From the NCBI RefSeq assembly GCF_000801955.1, contig NZ_JSZO01000014.1, positions 62,001 through 126,000 on the forward strand: a DNA stretch of 64,000 nucleotides. Reading direction: 5' to 3'. The number at the start of each line of letters is the position of its first letter. Positions within the stretch are counted from its first letter, which is position 1. The DNA comes from Ralstonia sp. A12. Lineage in GTDB: Bacteria > Pseudomonadota > Gammaproteobacteria > Burkholderiales > Burkholderiaceae. This document shows, one piece after another, positions 27,043 to 36,224 of this stretch. Both the position numbers and the translations under genes were made by a program. Under the pieces are notes generated by a model. The model did no database searches, had not been told where the DNA came from, and saw only the letters and a program-made list of their open reading frames with translations.

Positions 27043-27612
27043 GTGGTAGTCACAACAACGGCAGGTTGGCGGAATGGTTTAGGCGTGGCGATGTGCGTAT
27101 TGCTGATGGCGTGTTCGCCCAAGTACGACTGGCGTACCGTGCACTCCGACGAGGGCGCTTACATCGTCGACTACCCAGCCAAGCCCACCGCCGAGGCCCG
27201 CCCCGTCACCATCAACGGCCAGCGCCTGCCGATGACCATGCAGGCCGCCAGCATCGACGGCACGCTGTTCGCCATCGGCGTGGTGGTGTTGCCGGCGGAT
27301 GATCCGGCCTGGCGCCAGCAAGCGGTGGATGCGCTGCGCGCAGGGCTGTCCGCCAACCTCAAGGGCAACGTGGCCGTGCGCGACATCGCCGTGAAGACGG
27401 CTGCGCAGCCACCGTTGTCCCTGCCGGCCGTTGAGCTGGTCGCCCAGGGCGCCGGTGGTGACGACCCCGCACCGCGTCGCCTGACCGCCCGCGTGGTCGC
27501 CACCGGCAAACACGCCTACCAAGCAGTCGTACTGGAATCGGGCGATGCCGCGCGGGATGTGCGCCAGCAGGAGCAAGTCGACCAGTTCCTCGCCAGCTTC
27601 CATCCCTACTAG
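27043..27612 (+). CDS. Putative lipoprotein of unknown function
   Basis: 189 residues from GTG 27043 (GGAGG 4 bases upstream). A lipobox LLMAC-S puts the lipidated cysteine at residue 24. The mature part ([20 protein letters not shown] ... FLASFHPY) is an alpha-beta layout with no cysteine or metal motif. Paralogous or orthologous family not recognised. Divergent from the macro-domain gene, tail-to-tail with the MFS exporter. Confidence 0.75.
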   Translation: MVVTTTAGWRNGLGVAMCVLLMACSPKYDWRTVHSDEGAYIVDYPAKPTAEARPVTINGQRLPMTMQAASIDGTLFAIGVVVLPADDPAWRQQAVDALRAGLSANLKGNVAVRDIAVKTAAQPPLSLPAVELVAQGAGGDDPAPRRLTARVVATGKHAYQAVVLESGDAARDVRQQEQVDQFLASFHPY

Positions 27613-27634
27613 TTCGACCGGTGCCCGCCGAAGG

Positions 27635-29200
27635 TCAGGGTTGTGGCTTTCTGCCGGAGAAGACCAGGAAGCTTGCCGCAGCGAGCACCCAGACAGCGAT
27701 GCCGCCGTAGAGCATGATCCAGCCGAAGCCGTGCACTAGCGCCGCGCGGCCAATGGCCTCCACTGCCTCTGGGGACATGGGTACCCCTGCACTAGCGGCA
27801 GCATCATGCAAATTCCCGGACGCGATACGGTTGGCCAGCGCGCGCCAAGACACCGTATCGGCCGGTGTGGCCAGTACGGTTTGCAGGTGTCGCAACACGC
27901 CTTGCACCAGCAGAAACCCCATCAAGGCAATGTTGATGGCCAGAGAGATCATGCGGGCGCTCATGTCGATGCCTGACGCCATACCCGCGCGGGCGCTCGA
28001 CACCGAGCCCGTGGTGGTGTTGGTCACAGGCGTATTGGTGATGCCTAAGCCCGCGCCAGCCAGCAGGCAGCCTGGCAGCACGGTCAGCCAGCTCGCCTGA
28101 TCGATGCTGCTGCCGGCAAGCATCAGGAAGAACCCCAGCCCGATGACGAACAAGCCGACAGGAATGACGATGCCCGGTCGGTAGCGCAACGCCAGCCGCT
28201 CGCCGATGGGGGGGAACACCAGCGTCGGCAAGGTATAGGCCAGCAGCGACACGCCTGCGGCCGCCGCGCCTTGTCCCAGCGCACTCTGGAAGTAAATGGG
28301 CAGATAGATGATGAACGGCCAGAAACTGAAGTTCATGCCCGCTGAGCCAAGTAACGCGCCCGAGAAGTTGCGCACCCGGAATACCGAGAAGTCGAACATC
28401 GGGTGCGCGGCGCGCATTTCCACGACAAGGAACAGCACGAAGCTGGTGGCACTCGCCACGATAGTGCTCAGGGCGGAAGCACTACCGAATCCCGTGTCGG
28501 CGCCCTGCGTCACGAAGTAGGCAAGCCCCAGCACCGTGAGGGACAGCGTGACGATGCCAGCCAGGTCCAATCTTCTTGTGTGCGGATCACGCGATTCGCG
28601 CACGCCAACGATGGCCAGGCCGAATGTCAGCGCCGCGATGAAGACATGCACCCAGAAGACCCACTTCCAGCTGGACATGGCGACGATCAGGCCACCGATC
28701 AGGGGTCCGAACCCGAGTCCGACGCCGAAGACGACCCCCCAGGCGCCAAACGCTTTGCCGCGTTCGGCGCCTTCGGGAAACTGGTGCGAGAGGATCGCCA
28801 CGAGGCAAATGAGCATCGCGCCACCACTCGCGCCTTGCAAGAAGCGGCTGGCGATCAGGATGGGCGTATTCCACGCCAGGCCGCACAGCAGCGAAGCGAT
28901 GCCAAACAGCGCGATCGTGTAGAGAAATACGCGCTTGCGGCCATAGCGGTCCGCCAGCGTTCCCGTGGCCATCAATACCGCGGTGCAGGCGATGGTGTAG
29001 GCATTCATGATCCACTGGATGCCGCTGAAATCGCCCTGCAGCACCACTTCAAGCGTGGGCAGGATCACCGGCACGCTGGAAATCTCCAGCCCGAACATCA
29101 GGGCGGCCAGGCACACGGCCAGTAGCGCCACAGTGTTGCGCGCGGCAAAGGGATGGTCTGTCTGCGGCCGGGATGGCTGCTCGATGTCATGCGCCTGCAT
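27635..29200 (-). CDS. MFS exporter, DHA2 (14-span) type
   Basis: 521 residues from ATG 29200; upstream in-frame sequence to 29497 covers the operator and the divergent regulator and is not coding. Motif A is TGTLADRYGRKRVF; motif C-like GPLIGGLIV indicates an antiporter. Fourteen hydrophobic spans, as in EmrB/QacA drug exporters. Divergent from the LysR gene at 29335, with four GGGAA half-sites between. Substrate unknown; probably a toxic organic compound. Confidence 0.9.
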   Translation of the reverse strand: MQAHDIEQPSRPQTDHPFAARNTVALLAVCLAALMFGLEISSVPVILPTLEVVLQGDFSGIQWIMNAYTIACTAVLMATGTLADRYGRKRVFLYTIALFGIASLLCGLAWNTPILIASRFLQGASGGAMLICLVAILSHQFPEGAERGKAFGAWGVVFGVGLGFGPLIGGLIVAMSSWKWVFWVHVFIAALTFGLAIVGVRESRDPHTRRLDLAGIVTLSLTVLGLAYFVTQGADTGFGSASALSTIVASATSFVLFLVVEMRAAHPMFDFSVFRVRNFSGALLGSAGMNFSFWPFIIYLPIYFQSALGQGAAAAGVSLLAYTLPTLVFPPIGERLALRYRPGIVIPVGLFVIGLGFFLMLAGSSIDQASWLTVLPGCLLAGAGLGITNTPVTNTTTGSVSSARAGMASGIDMSARMISLAINIALMGFLLVQGVLRHLQTVLATPADTVSWRALANRIASGNLHDAAASAGVPMSPEAVEAIGRAALVHGFGWIMLYGGIAVWVLAAASFLVFSGRKPQP

Positions 29201-29262
29201 GGCTGTTTCACTCCGAGATTTAGGAAACGGTGTCTGGCTTCCTACACCGCAGCACAGTCTAT

Positions 29263-29320
29263 GGGAATAAATTTCCCGTATTGGCCTAAAAAATTCCCAT
29301 ATAGTGATCCTTGAGGGAAT
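29263..29320. promoter_or_regulatory. Operator cluster for the LysR/MFS divergent pair
   Basis: GGGAATAAATTTCCC (29263-29277) plus a second ATTCCC (29293-29298) and GGGAAT (29315-29320), so four copies of the GGGAA half-site in 58 bp. The right-hand copy abuts the LysR ribosome site. Fits a LysR tetramer that autorepresses and controls the exporter. Confidence 0.7.
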
Positions 29321-29334
29321 CAATTGGGGTAGCA

Positions 29335-30261
29335 ATGCAAGACAAGCTGGATGGGGTTGCAACGTTCGTGCAGGTCGTCGAAGCGGGCGGATTTGCGCCC
29401 GCAGCGGAGCGGCTCGGCCTGACGCGCTCGGCCGTTGGTAAGGCGATTGCCCGTTTGGAAGCGCGGCTCGGTGTCCGACTGCTCCAGCGCAACACACGTC
29501 ACCAGGTCCTGACGGCAGAGGGGCAGGGATACTACGAGCGCTGCGTGCGTGCGCTAACGGAACTGGATGCTGCGGAGGCCGACCTCGACAACGGCCGCGT
29601 GGAGCCCACGGGTCGACTGCGGGTGAGCGTGCCCGAAGCCTTCGGGCATCTGTGCGTCGCGCCGATCCTGCTTGGGCTGACGCGCCGCTATCCGCAACTG
29701 CACATTGATCTATCGTTCAGTGATCGGTACGTGGACCTGATCGAAGAAGGCTTCGACCTTGCCGTCCGGATCGGCACACTGCAGGACAGCGGTGCGCTGG
29801 CGGCCCGACATTTGGGGACGCAGCACGTCGGCATCGGTGCGTCTCCCGCCTATCTGTCGCAACACGGCATTCCAGGCAGCCTGGAGGCGCTGGATGGGCA
29901 CACCGGGATCACCCGGTCTCACTCGGGTGTCATCACGCCGTGGGACGCACAAGCTGCCGGTGACGACGCCCAGCGACTGGGTGTACGGGCGCAGATCAGT
30001 ATGGATGACGTTCAGGCAGTCGCCGCCGCCGCCGTCGACGGCTACGGTCTGGCCTGGCTACCGAGTTGGCTGCTGGCCAGATACGTACAGCGCGGAGAAT
30101 TGGTTCCAGTTCTGGAGAGCTACCGTGTTCGCTCCCAGGAAATCCATGCGGTATGGCCGCAGGTGCGCCATCTGCGCTGCAAGACTCGGGTTGCCATCGA
30201 TGCGCTCGTAGCCCATATCCCAGCGCTGATGAATCCGCGAGCAGTTGACGATCCCGTCTAG
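29335..30261 (+). CDS. LysR-family regulator of the MFS exporter
   Basis: 308 residues from ATG 29335. HTH residues 1-60 (MQDKLDGVATFVQVVEAGGF ... RSAVGKAIARLEARLGVRLL), effector domain 90-295. Belongs to the same LysR subgroup as the 9072 protein but with a different recognition helix. Divergent from the exporter at 27635 with 134 bp between starts. Confidence 0.92.
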   Translation: MQDKLDGVATFVQVVEAGGFAPAAERLGLTRSAVGKAIARLEARLGVRLLQRNTRHQVLTAEGQGYYERCVRALTELDAAEADLDNGRVEPTGRLRVSVPEAFGHLCVAPILLGLTRRYPQLHIDLSFSDRYVDLIEEGFDLAVRIGTLQDSGALAARHLGTQHVGIGASPAYLSQHGIPGSLEALDGHTGITRSHSGVITPWDAQAAGDDAQRLGVRAQISMDDVQAVAAAAVDGYGLAWLPSWLLARYVQRGELVPVLESYRVRSQEIHAVWPQVRHLRCKTRVAIDALVAHIPALMNPRAVDDPV

Positions 30262-30362
30262 GCACGGTGCTCAAACAATTAGGCTCAAGCGCGCCGGCCG
30301 CAGCCGGTGCACAATCGTCGTCTTCCGCTTTGCCGCTCCACATCACATCACGGGGAACCATC

Positions 30363-31004
30363 ATGACGTTGCAAGTCTGGCTGGCGTTTTTTCTGGCCGC
30401 CTGGGTAATCGCCATTTCGCCAGGGTCGGGCGCGATCCTGTGCATGAGCCACGGCCTGACGCATGGCGTGCGCCGCACGTCGGTCACGATTGCCGGGCTG
30501 GAGCTGGGCATCGTGGTGATCCTGTTCATCGCGGGTGCCGGGCTGGGCGCGCTGTTGATTGCATCTGAGCACGCCTTTACGGCCATCAAGATCGTTGGCG
30601 CGATGTATCTGATCTATCTGGGCATCGTGCAGTGGCGCACGCCCATCCAGATCAACAAGCCGGCCGAAGGCGAACCGGTCAAGGTTTCCGGCAGCAGCGC
30701 GCATCGTCGCTTCCTGGTCGGTCTGCTGACCAACCTGACGAACCCGAAGGGCATCCTGTTCATGGTGGCCGTGCTGCCGCAGTTCATTGATCCGGCCAAG
30801 CCGCTGCTGTCGCAGTTGGGCATCCTGGCGGCCACGATGGTGTTCGTCGACCTGATCGTCATGCATGGCTATGCGCTGCTGGCCTCGCGCGCGCAACGCC
30901 TGTTCCGCAATCCGCGTGCGCTGCGCTGGCAGAGCCGCTTCTTCGGCGGCATGCTGATGAGCATCGGGGCTGCGCTGTTTTTCGTGAAGCGTCAGACCAA
31001 CTGA
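30363..31004 (+). CDS. LysE-family amino-acid/metabolite exporter, copy 1
   Basis: 213 residues from ATG 30363; hydrophobic with six spans. Opening SPGSGAILCMSHGLTHGVRR and NLTNPKGILFMVAVLPQFID are LysE/RhtB signatures. Inner-membrane efflux of an amino acid or derivative. Immediately followed by a closely similar gene. The open frame to 30267 lacks homology. Confidence 0.9.
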   Translation: MTLQVWLAFFLAAWVIAISPGSGAILCMSHGLTHGVRRTSVTIAGLELGIVVILFIAGAGLGALLIASEHAFTAIKIVGAMYLIYLGIVQWRTPIQINKPAEGEPVKVSGSSAHRRFLVGLLTNLTNPKGILFMVAVLPQFIDPAKPLLSQLGILAATMVFVDLIVMHGYALLASRAQRLFRNPRALRWQSRFFGGMLMSIGAALFFVKRQTN

Positions 31005-31062
31005 TTGGCGGTCACCCCGTATCACCCCTGCACGCCCCTGCATTCCGGCAAAGGAGCCCCTC

Positions 31063-31704
31063 ATGACATTTCAGGTCTGGCTGGCGTTCTTCGTTGCGAC
31101 AACCGTCACGGCCATCGCGCCCGGTTCCGGCGTGATCTTGTGCATGAGCCATGGCCTGACGCACGGCATGCGTCGCACCTCGGTGACGATTGCGGGGATG
31201 GAGATCGGGATGGTCGCCATCCTGTTCGTGGCGGGTGCAGGGCTGGGCGCGGTGCTGGTGGCCTCCGAGCACGCCTTCATGGCGGTCAAGATCGTCGGCG
31301 CGTTGTATCTGATCTATCTGGGCGTCATGCAGTGGCGCGCGCCCATCCGGATCGGCCAGACCGCAGAAGGTGAATCAGGGCAGGCGTCAGGCAGCAGCGC
31401 ACGCCGCCGTTTCCTGACCGGGCTGCTGACCAACCTGACGAACCCCAAGGGCATCGTGTTCATGGCGGCCGTGCTGCCGCAGTTCATTGATCCGGCCCGG
31501 CCGCTGCTGCAGCAACTCTGCATCCTGGCGGCAACCATGGTGTGTATCGACCTGGTGGTCCTGCATGGCTATGCGTTGCTGGCCGAGCGTGCGCAACGCG
31601 TGTTTCGCAATCCGCGCGCGCTGCGTTGGCAGCGCCGCGTGTTCGGCGGCACGCTGATGGGCCTGGGTGCCGCGCTGTTCTTCATGAAACGGCAGACTGC
31701 CTGA
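31063..31704 (+). CDS. LysE-family exporter, copy 2
   Basis: 213 residues, same length as copy 1 and about 77 percent identical by hand alignment without gaps. Differences are concentrated at the first span and in the loop around residues 95-115 (INKPAEGEPVKV against IGQTAEGESGQA), where specificity or regulation could differ. Separated from copy 1 by 58 bp with its own AAGGAG ribosome site. Ends 3 bp before the converging MFS gene. Confidence 0.9.
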   Translation: MTFQVWLAFFVATTVTAIAPGSGVILCMSHGLTHGMRRTSVTIAGMEIGMVAILFVAGAGLGAVLVASEHAFMAVKIVGALYLIYLGVMQWRAPIRIGQTAEGESGQASGSSARRRFLTGLLTNLTNPKGIVFMAAVLPQFIDPARPLLQQLCILAATMVCIDLVVLHGYALLAERAQRVFRNPRALRWQRRVFGGTLMGLGAALFFMKRQTA

Positions 31705-31707
31705 TCT

Positions 31708-33135
31708 TCAATGCGCCTGTGGGGCTGGCCGCGCGCCGAGCCCCGCACGCGCAATCACCAACGCGCCGACTGGCGCTACCGCAAACAGCAGGAACAGCCA
31801 GCGCGATGCGGTACCCAGATCCGGTGCCGGGCCGGTCGTGCCCAGCGTGTTGAGCACCACCCCGCCCAGCGCTGCCCCCAGCGCCGTCGCCACCAACTGC
31901 ACTGTCACGATCGACGCCGATGCGCGGTCATGGTCTTCTGCCGGCGCTGTCGTCATGATCCGGTTGCCCAGGTGCGGCCATACAACGCCCACGCCCAATC
32001 CCACCAACGTAAGCGCAACGATGATCAGCGCGGTGATCCACAGGTTGCCCGCGCCCATCGGCACCAGCGTCGCCAGCACCAGCAGGCCCAGTGCGCACGC
32101 CCATGGCGCCACGCGGATCACGCGCGTGACCGACGCCTCGCGCAACGCAGCGCTCAGGATGGCGCCCAGCGTCCAGCCGGCCGACGCCGTGGCGGCGATG
32201 TAACCGGCCATCAGCGGGCTCTGCCCGTGCAGCCGCTGCAGGAACAGCGGCACGAAGATCTCCGTGCAGGTGACCGTGACCGCCAGCAGCGCAGACACGC
32301 CATACAGCGCGGCGAGCGCGGTGCGGCCCGTGTACGCATCAGCGGGCAGGATGCGGCGCGATGAGCGCATCTCTACGCGGCGGATCGCCAGCAGCGTGAC
32401 GGCGGCTGCGATCAACCCGAGTGCGCCCAGCCAAGGCGTGTCGCTGACGCTGGCCCACGACGCTGCCACCACGGCAACGGCCAGCAGCACGAGCTGACGT
32501 GCAGGCACCGGCGTCGGACGTTCTGTCTGCGCGCTCGCCGGTTTCAGCACGACCACAGCTGCCGCCGCCGCCAACGCGATCAGCACGACCAGCGACCAGA
32601 AGGCCAGCCGCCACGTCGCGTACTGCGCAAAGATGCCGCCCACCGCCGGCCCGAGCAGGGTCGCAATGCCCCACATGCCCGAGAGCAGCGCCAGCGCGCG
32701 CGGCCACAACGGTTCGGGCAGCACGCTGCGCATCAGCACATACGGCGCCGACAGCAGGACGCCACCGCCCAGCCCCTGCAGCACGCGGCCCACCAGCAGC
32801 ACCGGCATGGTGGGCGCCAGCGCGCACAGCGCTGAGCCACCGCCGAACACCGCCGCGCCCAGCAGGTAGGCGCCACGCGGCCCGATGTGTTGAATCACCT
32901 GCGCCGCCACCGCCGCCCCGGTGATCGACGCGACGATGAACAGCGTCGTATTCCACGCATAGAACGCCACGCCGCCAATGTCGTCGACCACGCTCGGCAG
33001 GATCGTCGTGGTCAGGTAGAGGTTGATGGCGTGCAGCGCCACGCCGGCGGCCAGCACCAGCACGCGCAGTGCGTTGGCACCGCGAAACAGATCGAGCCAC
33101 GAGGCATCGTCTGCGGTAATCGAGGGTGAACTCAT
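31708..33135 (-). CDS. MFS transporter, 12-14 span
   Basis: 475 residues from ATG 33135 with TGGAG upstream. Opening spans LVLAAGVALHAINLYLTTTI, motif GPAVGGIFAQY after span 5. Divergent from the MarR regulator at 33300 with two palindromic operators between, the usual design of inducible drug efflux. Upstream in-frame sequence to 33201 overlaps those operators and is not coding. Confidence 0.9.
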   Translation of the reverse strand: MSSPSITADDASWLDLFRGANALRVLVLAAGVALHAINLYLTTTILPSVVDDIGGVAFYAWNTTLFIVASITGAAVAAQVIQHIGPRGAYLLGAAVFGGGSALCALAPTMPVLLVGRVLQGLGGGVLLSAPYVLMRSVLPEPLWPRALALLSGMWGIATLLGPAVGGIFAQYATWRLAFWSLVVLIALAAAAAVVVLKPASAQTERPTPVPARQLVLLAVAVVAASWASVSDTPWLGALGLIAAAVTLLAIRRVEMRSSRRILPADAYTGRTALAALYGVSALLAVTVTCTEIFVPLFLQRLHGQSPLMAGYIAATASAGWTLGAILSAALREASVTRVIRVAPWACALGLLVLATLVPMGAGNLWITALIIVALTLVGLGVGVVWPHLGNRIMTTAPAEDHDRASASIVTVQLVATALGAALGGVVLNTLGTTGPAPDLGTASRWLFLLFAVAPVGALVIARAGLGARPAPQAH

Positions 33136-33232
33136 CTTGGGCTCCAGCAAGGGAATGGGGCAGATACCTGCAAGACGCGGCGGCCAGGTTGTCTGTGACA
33201 ACCGGCTTGCGTTGCGTCGCCCGGTATCGCAC

Positions 33233-33277
33233 TATCTTGGCGTCAAGATAAAAACGAGTTGTCTCGACGTCAAGATA
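33233..33277. promoter_or_regulatory. Two MarR operators
   Basis: TATCTTGGCGTCAAGATA (33233-33250) is a perfect 7-bp inverted repeat with a GCGT spacer. A second copy, TGTCTCGACGTCAAGATA (33260-33277), has one intact half and one with two changes, 27 bp away. Both lie between the divergent MFS and MarR starts. Confidence 0.82.
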
Positions 33278-33299
33278 ACCACCGCTGGAGGAAGGGAGA

Positions 33300-33797
33300 A
33301 TGGACCGTGCTGCACAGGCCGTCGAACAATGGAATCGCGAGCGCCCGGACCTGGATGTCAGCTCGATGCTGCTGCTCGGGCGCCTGGGCGAGGCGGCCCT
33401 CATCATTGCGCGTGAACGGCTGAACCCGCTGTTCGCGGATCACGGCATGCAGCCCGGCGAGTTCGACGTGCTCGCCACCCTGCGCCGCAGCGGCGCGCCC
33501 TATGCGCTCACGCCCACTGCGCTGTACGACGCGACGATGATGTCCTCAGGCGGCATGACCAACCGTATCGATCGCCTGCAGCAGGCCGGCTGGGTCGAGC
33601 GCCGGCCGAATCCGGAAGACGGCCGTGGCACGCTTGTCGCGCTCACCAAGACGGGGTTTGCGTTGATCGACAAGGCCGTCAGTGCGCATGTTGAGAACCA
33701 GCGCGCCGTGCTCTCGGTGCTGACAGACGCGGAGCAGCGGCAATTGGCGAAGCTGCTGGCGAAGTTGATCGACGGGCAGCGCGCGGAGGAGCGCTAG
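33300..33797 (+). CDS. MarR-family regulator
   Basis: 165 residues. Winged helix in the middle (LRRSGAPYALTPTALYDATMM; GGMTNRIDRLQQAGWVERRP; wing RRPNPEDGRGTLVALTKTG). Repressor of the divergent MFS gene and of itself through the two TATCTTG palindromes. Ligand unknown. Its stop shares CTAG with the stop of comM on the other strand. Confidence 0.92.
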   Translation: MDRAAQAVEQWNRERPDLDVSSMLLLGRLGEAALIIARERLNPLFADHGMQPGEFDVLATLRRSGAPYALTPTALYDATMMSSGGMTNRIDRLQQAGWVERRPNPEDGRGTLVALTKTGFALIDKAVSAHVENQRAVLSVLTDAEQRQLAKLLAKLIDGQRAEER

Positions 33798-35326
33798 TCC
33801 GCCTTCACTCCGCGCCGATACTGAATCGCCTCGCCCACGTGCACGGCGTCGATCTGCTCATCGCCGGTCAGATCCGCGATGGTGCGGGCGAGCTTGAGCA
33901 CGCGCGCATAGGCGCGGGCGGACCACGAGAAGCGGGTCATGGCGTGGCGCAGCAAACCGTCGGCGGCATCGGTGCGGGCGCAGTGCAGATCGATCTCGTG
34001 ACCGGCCAGCAGCGCGTTGCGTTTGCCTTGCCGCGCGAGTTGTCGTGCATGTGCGGCTGACACACGTTCTGCCACGTCGACGGTCGGCTCGCCCGGTGGG
34101 CCGTCGAGCAACTCTTCCTGCGAGGGCGTTGGCACCTCGATCTGCACGTCGATGCGATCGAGCAGTGGGCCGGAAATGCGTGCCTGGTAACGCTCCACCT
34201 GATCCGGCGTGCAGCGGCACGCGCGCAACGGATGGCCGCGATAGCCGCACGGGCATGGGTTCATCGCGGCAATCAGTTGAAAGCTGGCAGGGAAGTCGGT
34301 CTGGTGTGCGGCGCGCGAGATCGTGATGTGGCCAGTCTCCAGCGGCTCGCGTAGGACTTCAAGGACGCGGCGCTCGAATTCGGGGAGCTCATCGAGGAAG
34401 AGCACCCCCTGGTGCGCCAGCGAAATCTCGCCGGGCCTCGGCGTGTTGCCACCGCCCACCATCGCAACCGCCGATGCCGTGTGGTGTGGCGCCCGGAACG
34501 GCCGCACCTTCCAGCGCTTGGCGTCGAAACCGCGCGTGGTCAGGCTCATCACCGCGGCGGCAGAGAGCGCCTCGTCATCGCTCATGTCCGGCAGCAGCCC
34601 GGGAAAGCGCTGCGCGAGCATTGATTTTCCGGTGCCCGGCGGACCGATCATCAGCATTGAATGGCCGCCCGCCGCTGCGACCTCCAAGGCACGCCGCGCC
34701 TGCGGCTGGCCCCGCACGTCCGACAGATCGGGATAGCGGATGTCCGCATCGACCGGCGCCGGCAACGCGGGCGCGAGCTTGCGGTCAGGCGCGCTGAGGT
34801 GGTCGCACACCTCGATGAGCGTGCGTGCAGGCAGGACCTTGGTGCCGCTCACGAGCGCGGCTTCGGCGGCGTTCTCGGTAGGTAGCACGAAGGCGCGGGT
34901 GAGCGGCGCTTCGCCATCTGCGGATGCGGGGTTGCGCGACAGCGCATAGGCCATCGCCAGTGCACCGCGAATCGGCCGCAGGTCACCCGAGAGCGATAAC
35001 TCGCCGGCAAACTCGTGCGCATCCAAATGCGTGTGCGGAATCTGTCGGCTCGCTGCCAGGATGCCCAACGCAATCGCCAGGTCGAAGCGGCCGGATTCTT
35101 TGGGCAGATCCGCCGGCGCCAGATTGACGGTGATGCGCCGCGCCGGAAACTCGAAGCGGCTGTTCTGGATGGCCGCGCGCACGCGGTCCTTGCTCTCTTT
35201 CACCTCGGTATCGGGCAGGCCGACGATGGTGAACGAGGGCAACCCATTCGCCAGGTGCACTTCCACCGACACCGCCGGTGCGTCGATGCCTGACAGCGCG
35301 CGCGAACGCAGGACGGCGAGGCTCAT
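33794..35326 (-). CDS. comM: YifB/ComM-family Mg-chelatase-like AAA+ ATPase
   Basis: 510 residues from ATG 35326 (GGAGG upstream). N-terminal Lon-like fold (about 10-125), AAA+ domain with Walker A GPPGTGKSML and Walker B VLFLDELPEF, and the Mg-chelatase-type C-terminal half with cysteines (NPCPCGYRGHPLRACRC). Hexameric helicase that drives branch migration of incoming DNA in natural transformation. Natural competence is known in Ralstonia, and ComF is also in this window. Confidence 0.93.
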   Translation of the reverse strand: MSLAVLRSRALSGIDAPAVSVEVHLANGLPSFTIVGLPDTEVKESKDRVRAAIQNSRFEFPARRITVNLAPADLPKESGRFDLAIALGILAASRQIPHTHLDAHEFAGELSLSGDLRPIRGALAMAYALSRNPASADGEAPLTRAFVLPTENAAEAALVSGTKVLPARTLIEVCDHLSAPDRKLAPALPAPVDADIRYPDLSDVRGQPQARRALEVAAAGGHSMLMIGPPGTGKSMLAQRFPGLLPDMSDDEALSAAAVMSLTTRGFDAKRWKVRPFRAPHHTASAVAMVGGGNTPRPGEISLAHQGVLFLDELPEFERRVLEVLREPLETGHITISRAAHQTDFPASFQLIAAMNPCPCGYRGHPLRACRCTPDQVERYQARISGPLLDRIDVQIEVPTPSQEELLDGPPGEPTVDVAERVSAAHARQLARQGKRNALLAGHEIDLHCARTDAADGLLRHAMTRFSWSARAYARVLKLARTIADLTGDEQIDAVHVGEAIQYRRGVKAD

Positions 35327-35481
35327 CGCGGCGTCCTCCGATTGACATGACAAACGGAACAGAGGGCGGGGCATCGGTGCATGGTGTGTCGGTGTGCAGC
35401 GTGAGAGGAACCTGCCACTGTGCCAGCCACGTCATGTCGTCATATCAGCCTGCATTCAAATTTGACGCGTCGTCTGAATGC

Positions 35482-35511
35482 AAAAAAAAAACCGGAGCAC
35501 GTGGCTCCGGT
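35482..35511 (-). terminator. Intrinsic terminator of the 35532 gene
   Basis: ACCGGAGC/GCTCCGGT stem (35491-35511, ACGTG loop) followed on the reverse strand by nine T (A run at 35482-35490). Confidence 0.9.
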
Positions 35512-35531
35512 CTTGTTGTCGGCAGATCAAC

Positions 35532-36044
35532 TCAGGGGAACGCGGGCATCGCCGAATCCTCGCCGCTGAAGCGGCCTTCGGGATGCGTGTTCTGCAGCAA
35601 GGCGCGCACTTCGGGCACGCGCGAGCGCGGTACGTCCACCATCAACAGGATCTGCCCATCCTCCACCGCCTGCTTGAACGGTTTGAGGCGGCTGTTCGGC
35701 ACGGAACTGCCGATCATGCTGGAGGCCCAGGCGCCAAACAGCGCGCCGACCACGGTTGTGATGCCGACCATCCCCCACTGCGGCCCTTCACCGATGATCG
35801 GGAACAGCGCGGCCACCACGCCCGCCGCCACGCCCGCACCACCGCCGATCACCAGCCCGTTCTGGGTGGCGTGGACGATGTCGGAAGTCTGGAGCAGGTT
35901 GGCCTCGTGCAGGCCGGTGAGGTCGGCGCCTTCCTTGGCGACGAAGTGGATGTGGCGCTCGGTGATGCGCGCCAACAGGAGGTCATTCATGACACGCCGG
36001 GCGCTGGCGACGTCCGGCAAGAGAAAGTAGAGGCGATGCTGCAT
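35532..36044 (-). CDS. DUF1269-like membrane protein
   Basis: 170 residues with GGAG upstream of ATG 36044. N-terminal alpha-beta part (MQHRLYFLLPDVASARRVMN, typical of proteins sensing or presenting a membrane stress), then a Gly/Ala-rich double hydrophobic stretch (about 63-105, IGGGAGVAAGVVAAL) like a glycine zipper, and a C-terminal alpha-beta part containing ILLMVDVPRSRV. Related proteins are annotated as general-stress or magnesium-transporter-associated; role not proven. Confidence 0.75.
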   Translation of the reverse strand: MQHRLYFLLPDVASARRVMNDLLLARITERHIHFVAKEGADLTGLHEANLLQTSDIVHATQNGLVIGGGAGVAAGVVAALFPIIGEGPQWGMVGITTVVGALFGAWASSMIGSSVPNSRLKPFKQAVEDGQILLMVDVPRSRVPEVRALLQNTHPEGRFSGEDSAMPAFP

Positions 36045-36224
36045 GATCTTCTCCTCAAGCGCTGTTGCGCGTGCGTCTTAAGGACGTTCTAGATCAGTTC
36101 GCCAGCCGCAACAAGGCGGCGCACTCAACTTTTCGCTGTGCGCCGCAGCATGGGTGCGGCGGCGGGCACAGCGGAGGACGGCGCCTGCACCCGACGTGAT
36201 GCCGGACGCTCGCGTATTCGCGTA

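Noticed and set aside
27545-27739. Short forward frame bridging the lipoprotein end and the MFS end
   Set aside because: Overlaps the end of the lipoprotein gene in another frame and the converging MFS gene; no independent support.
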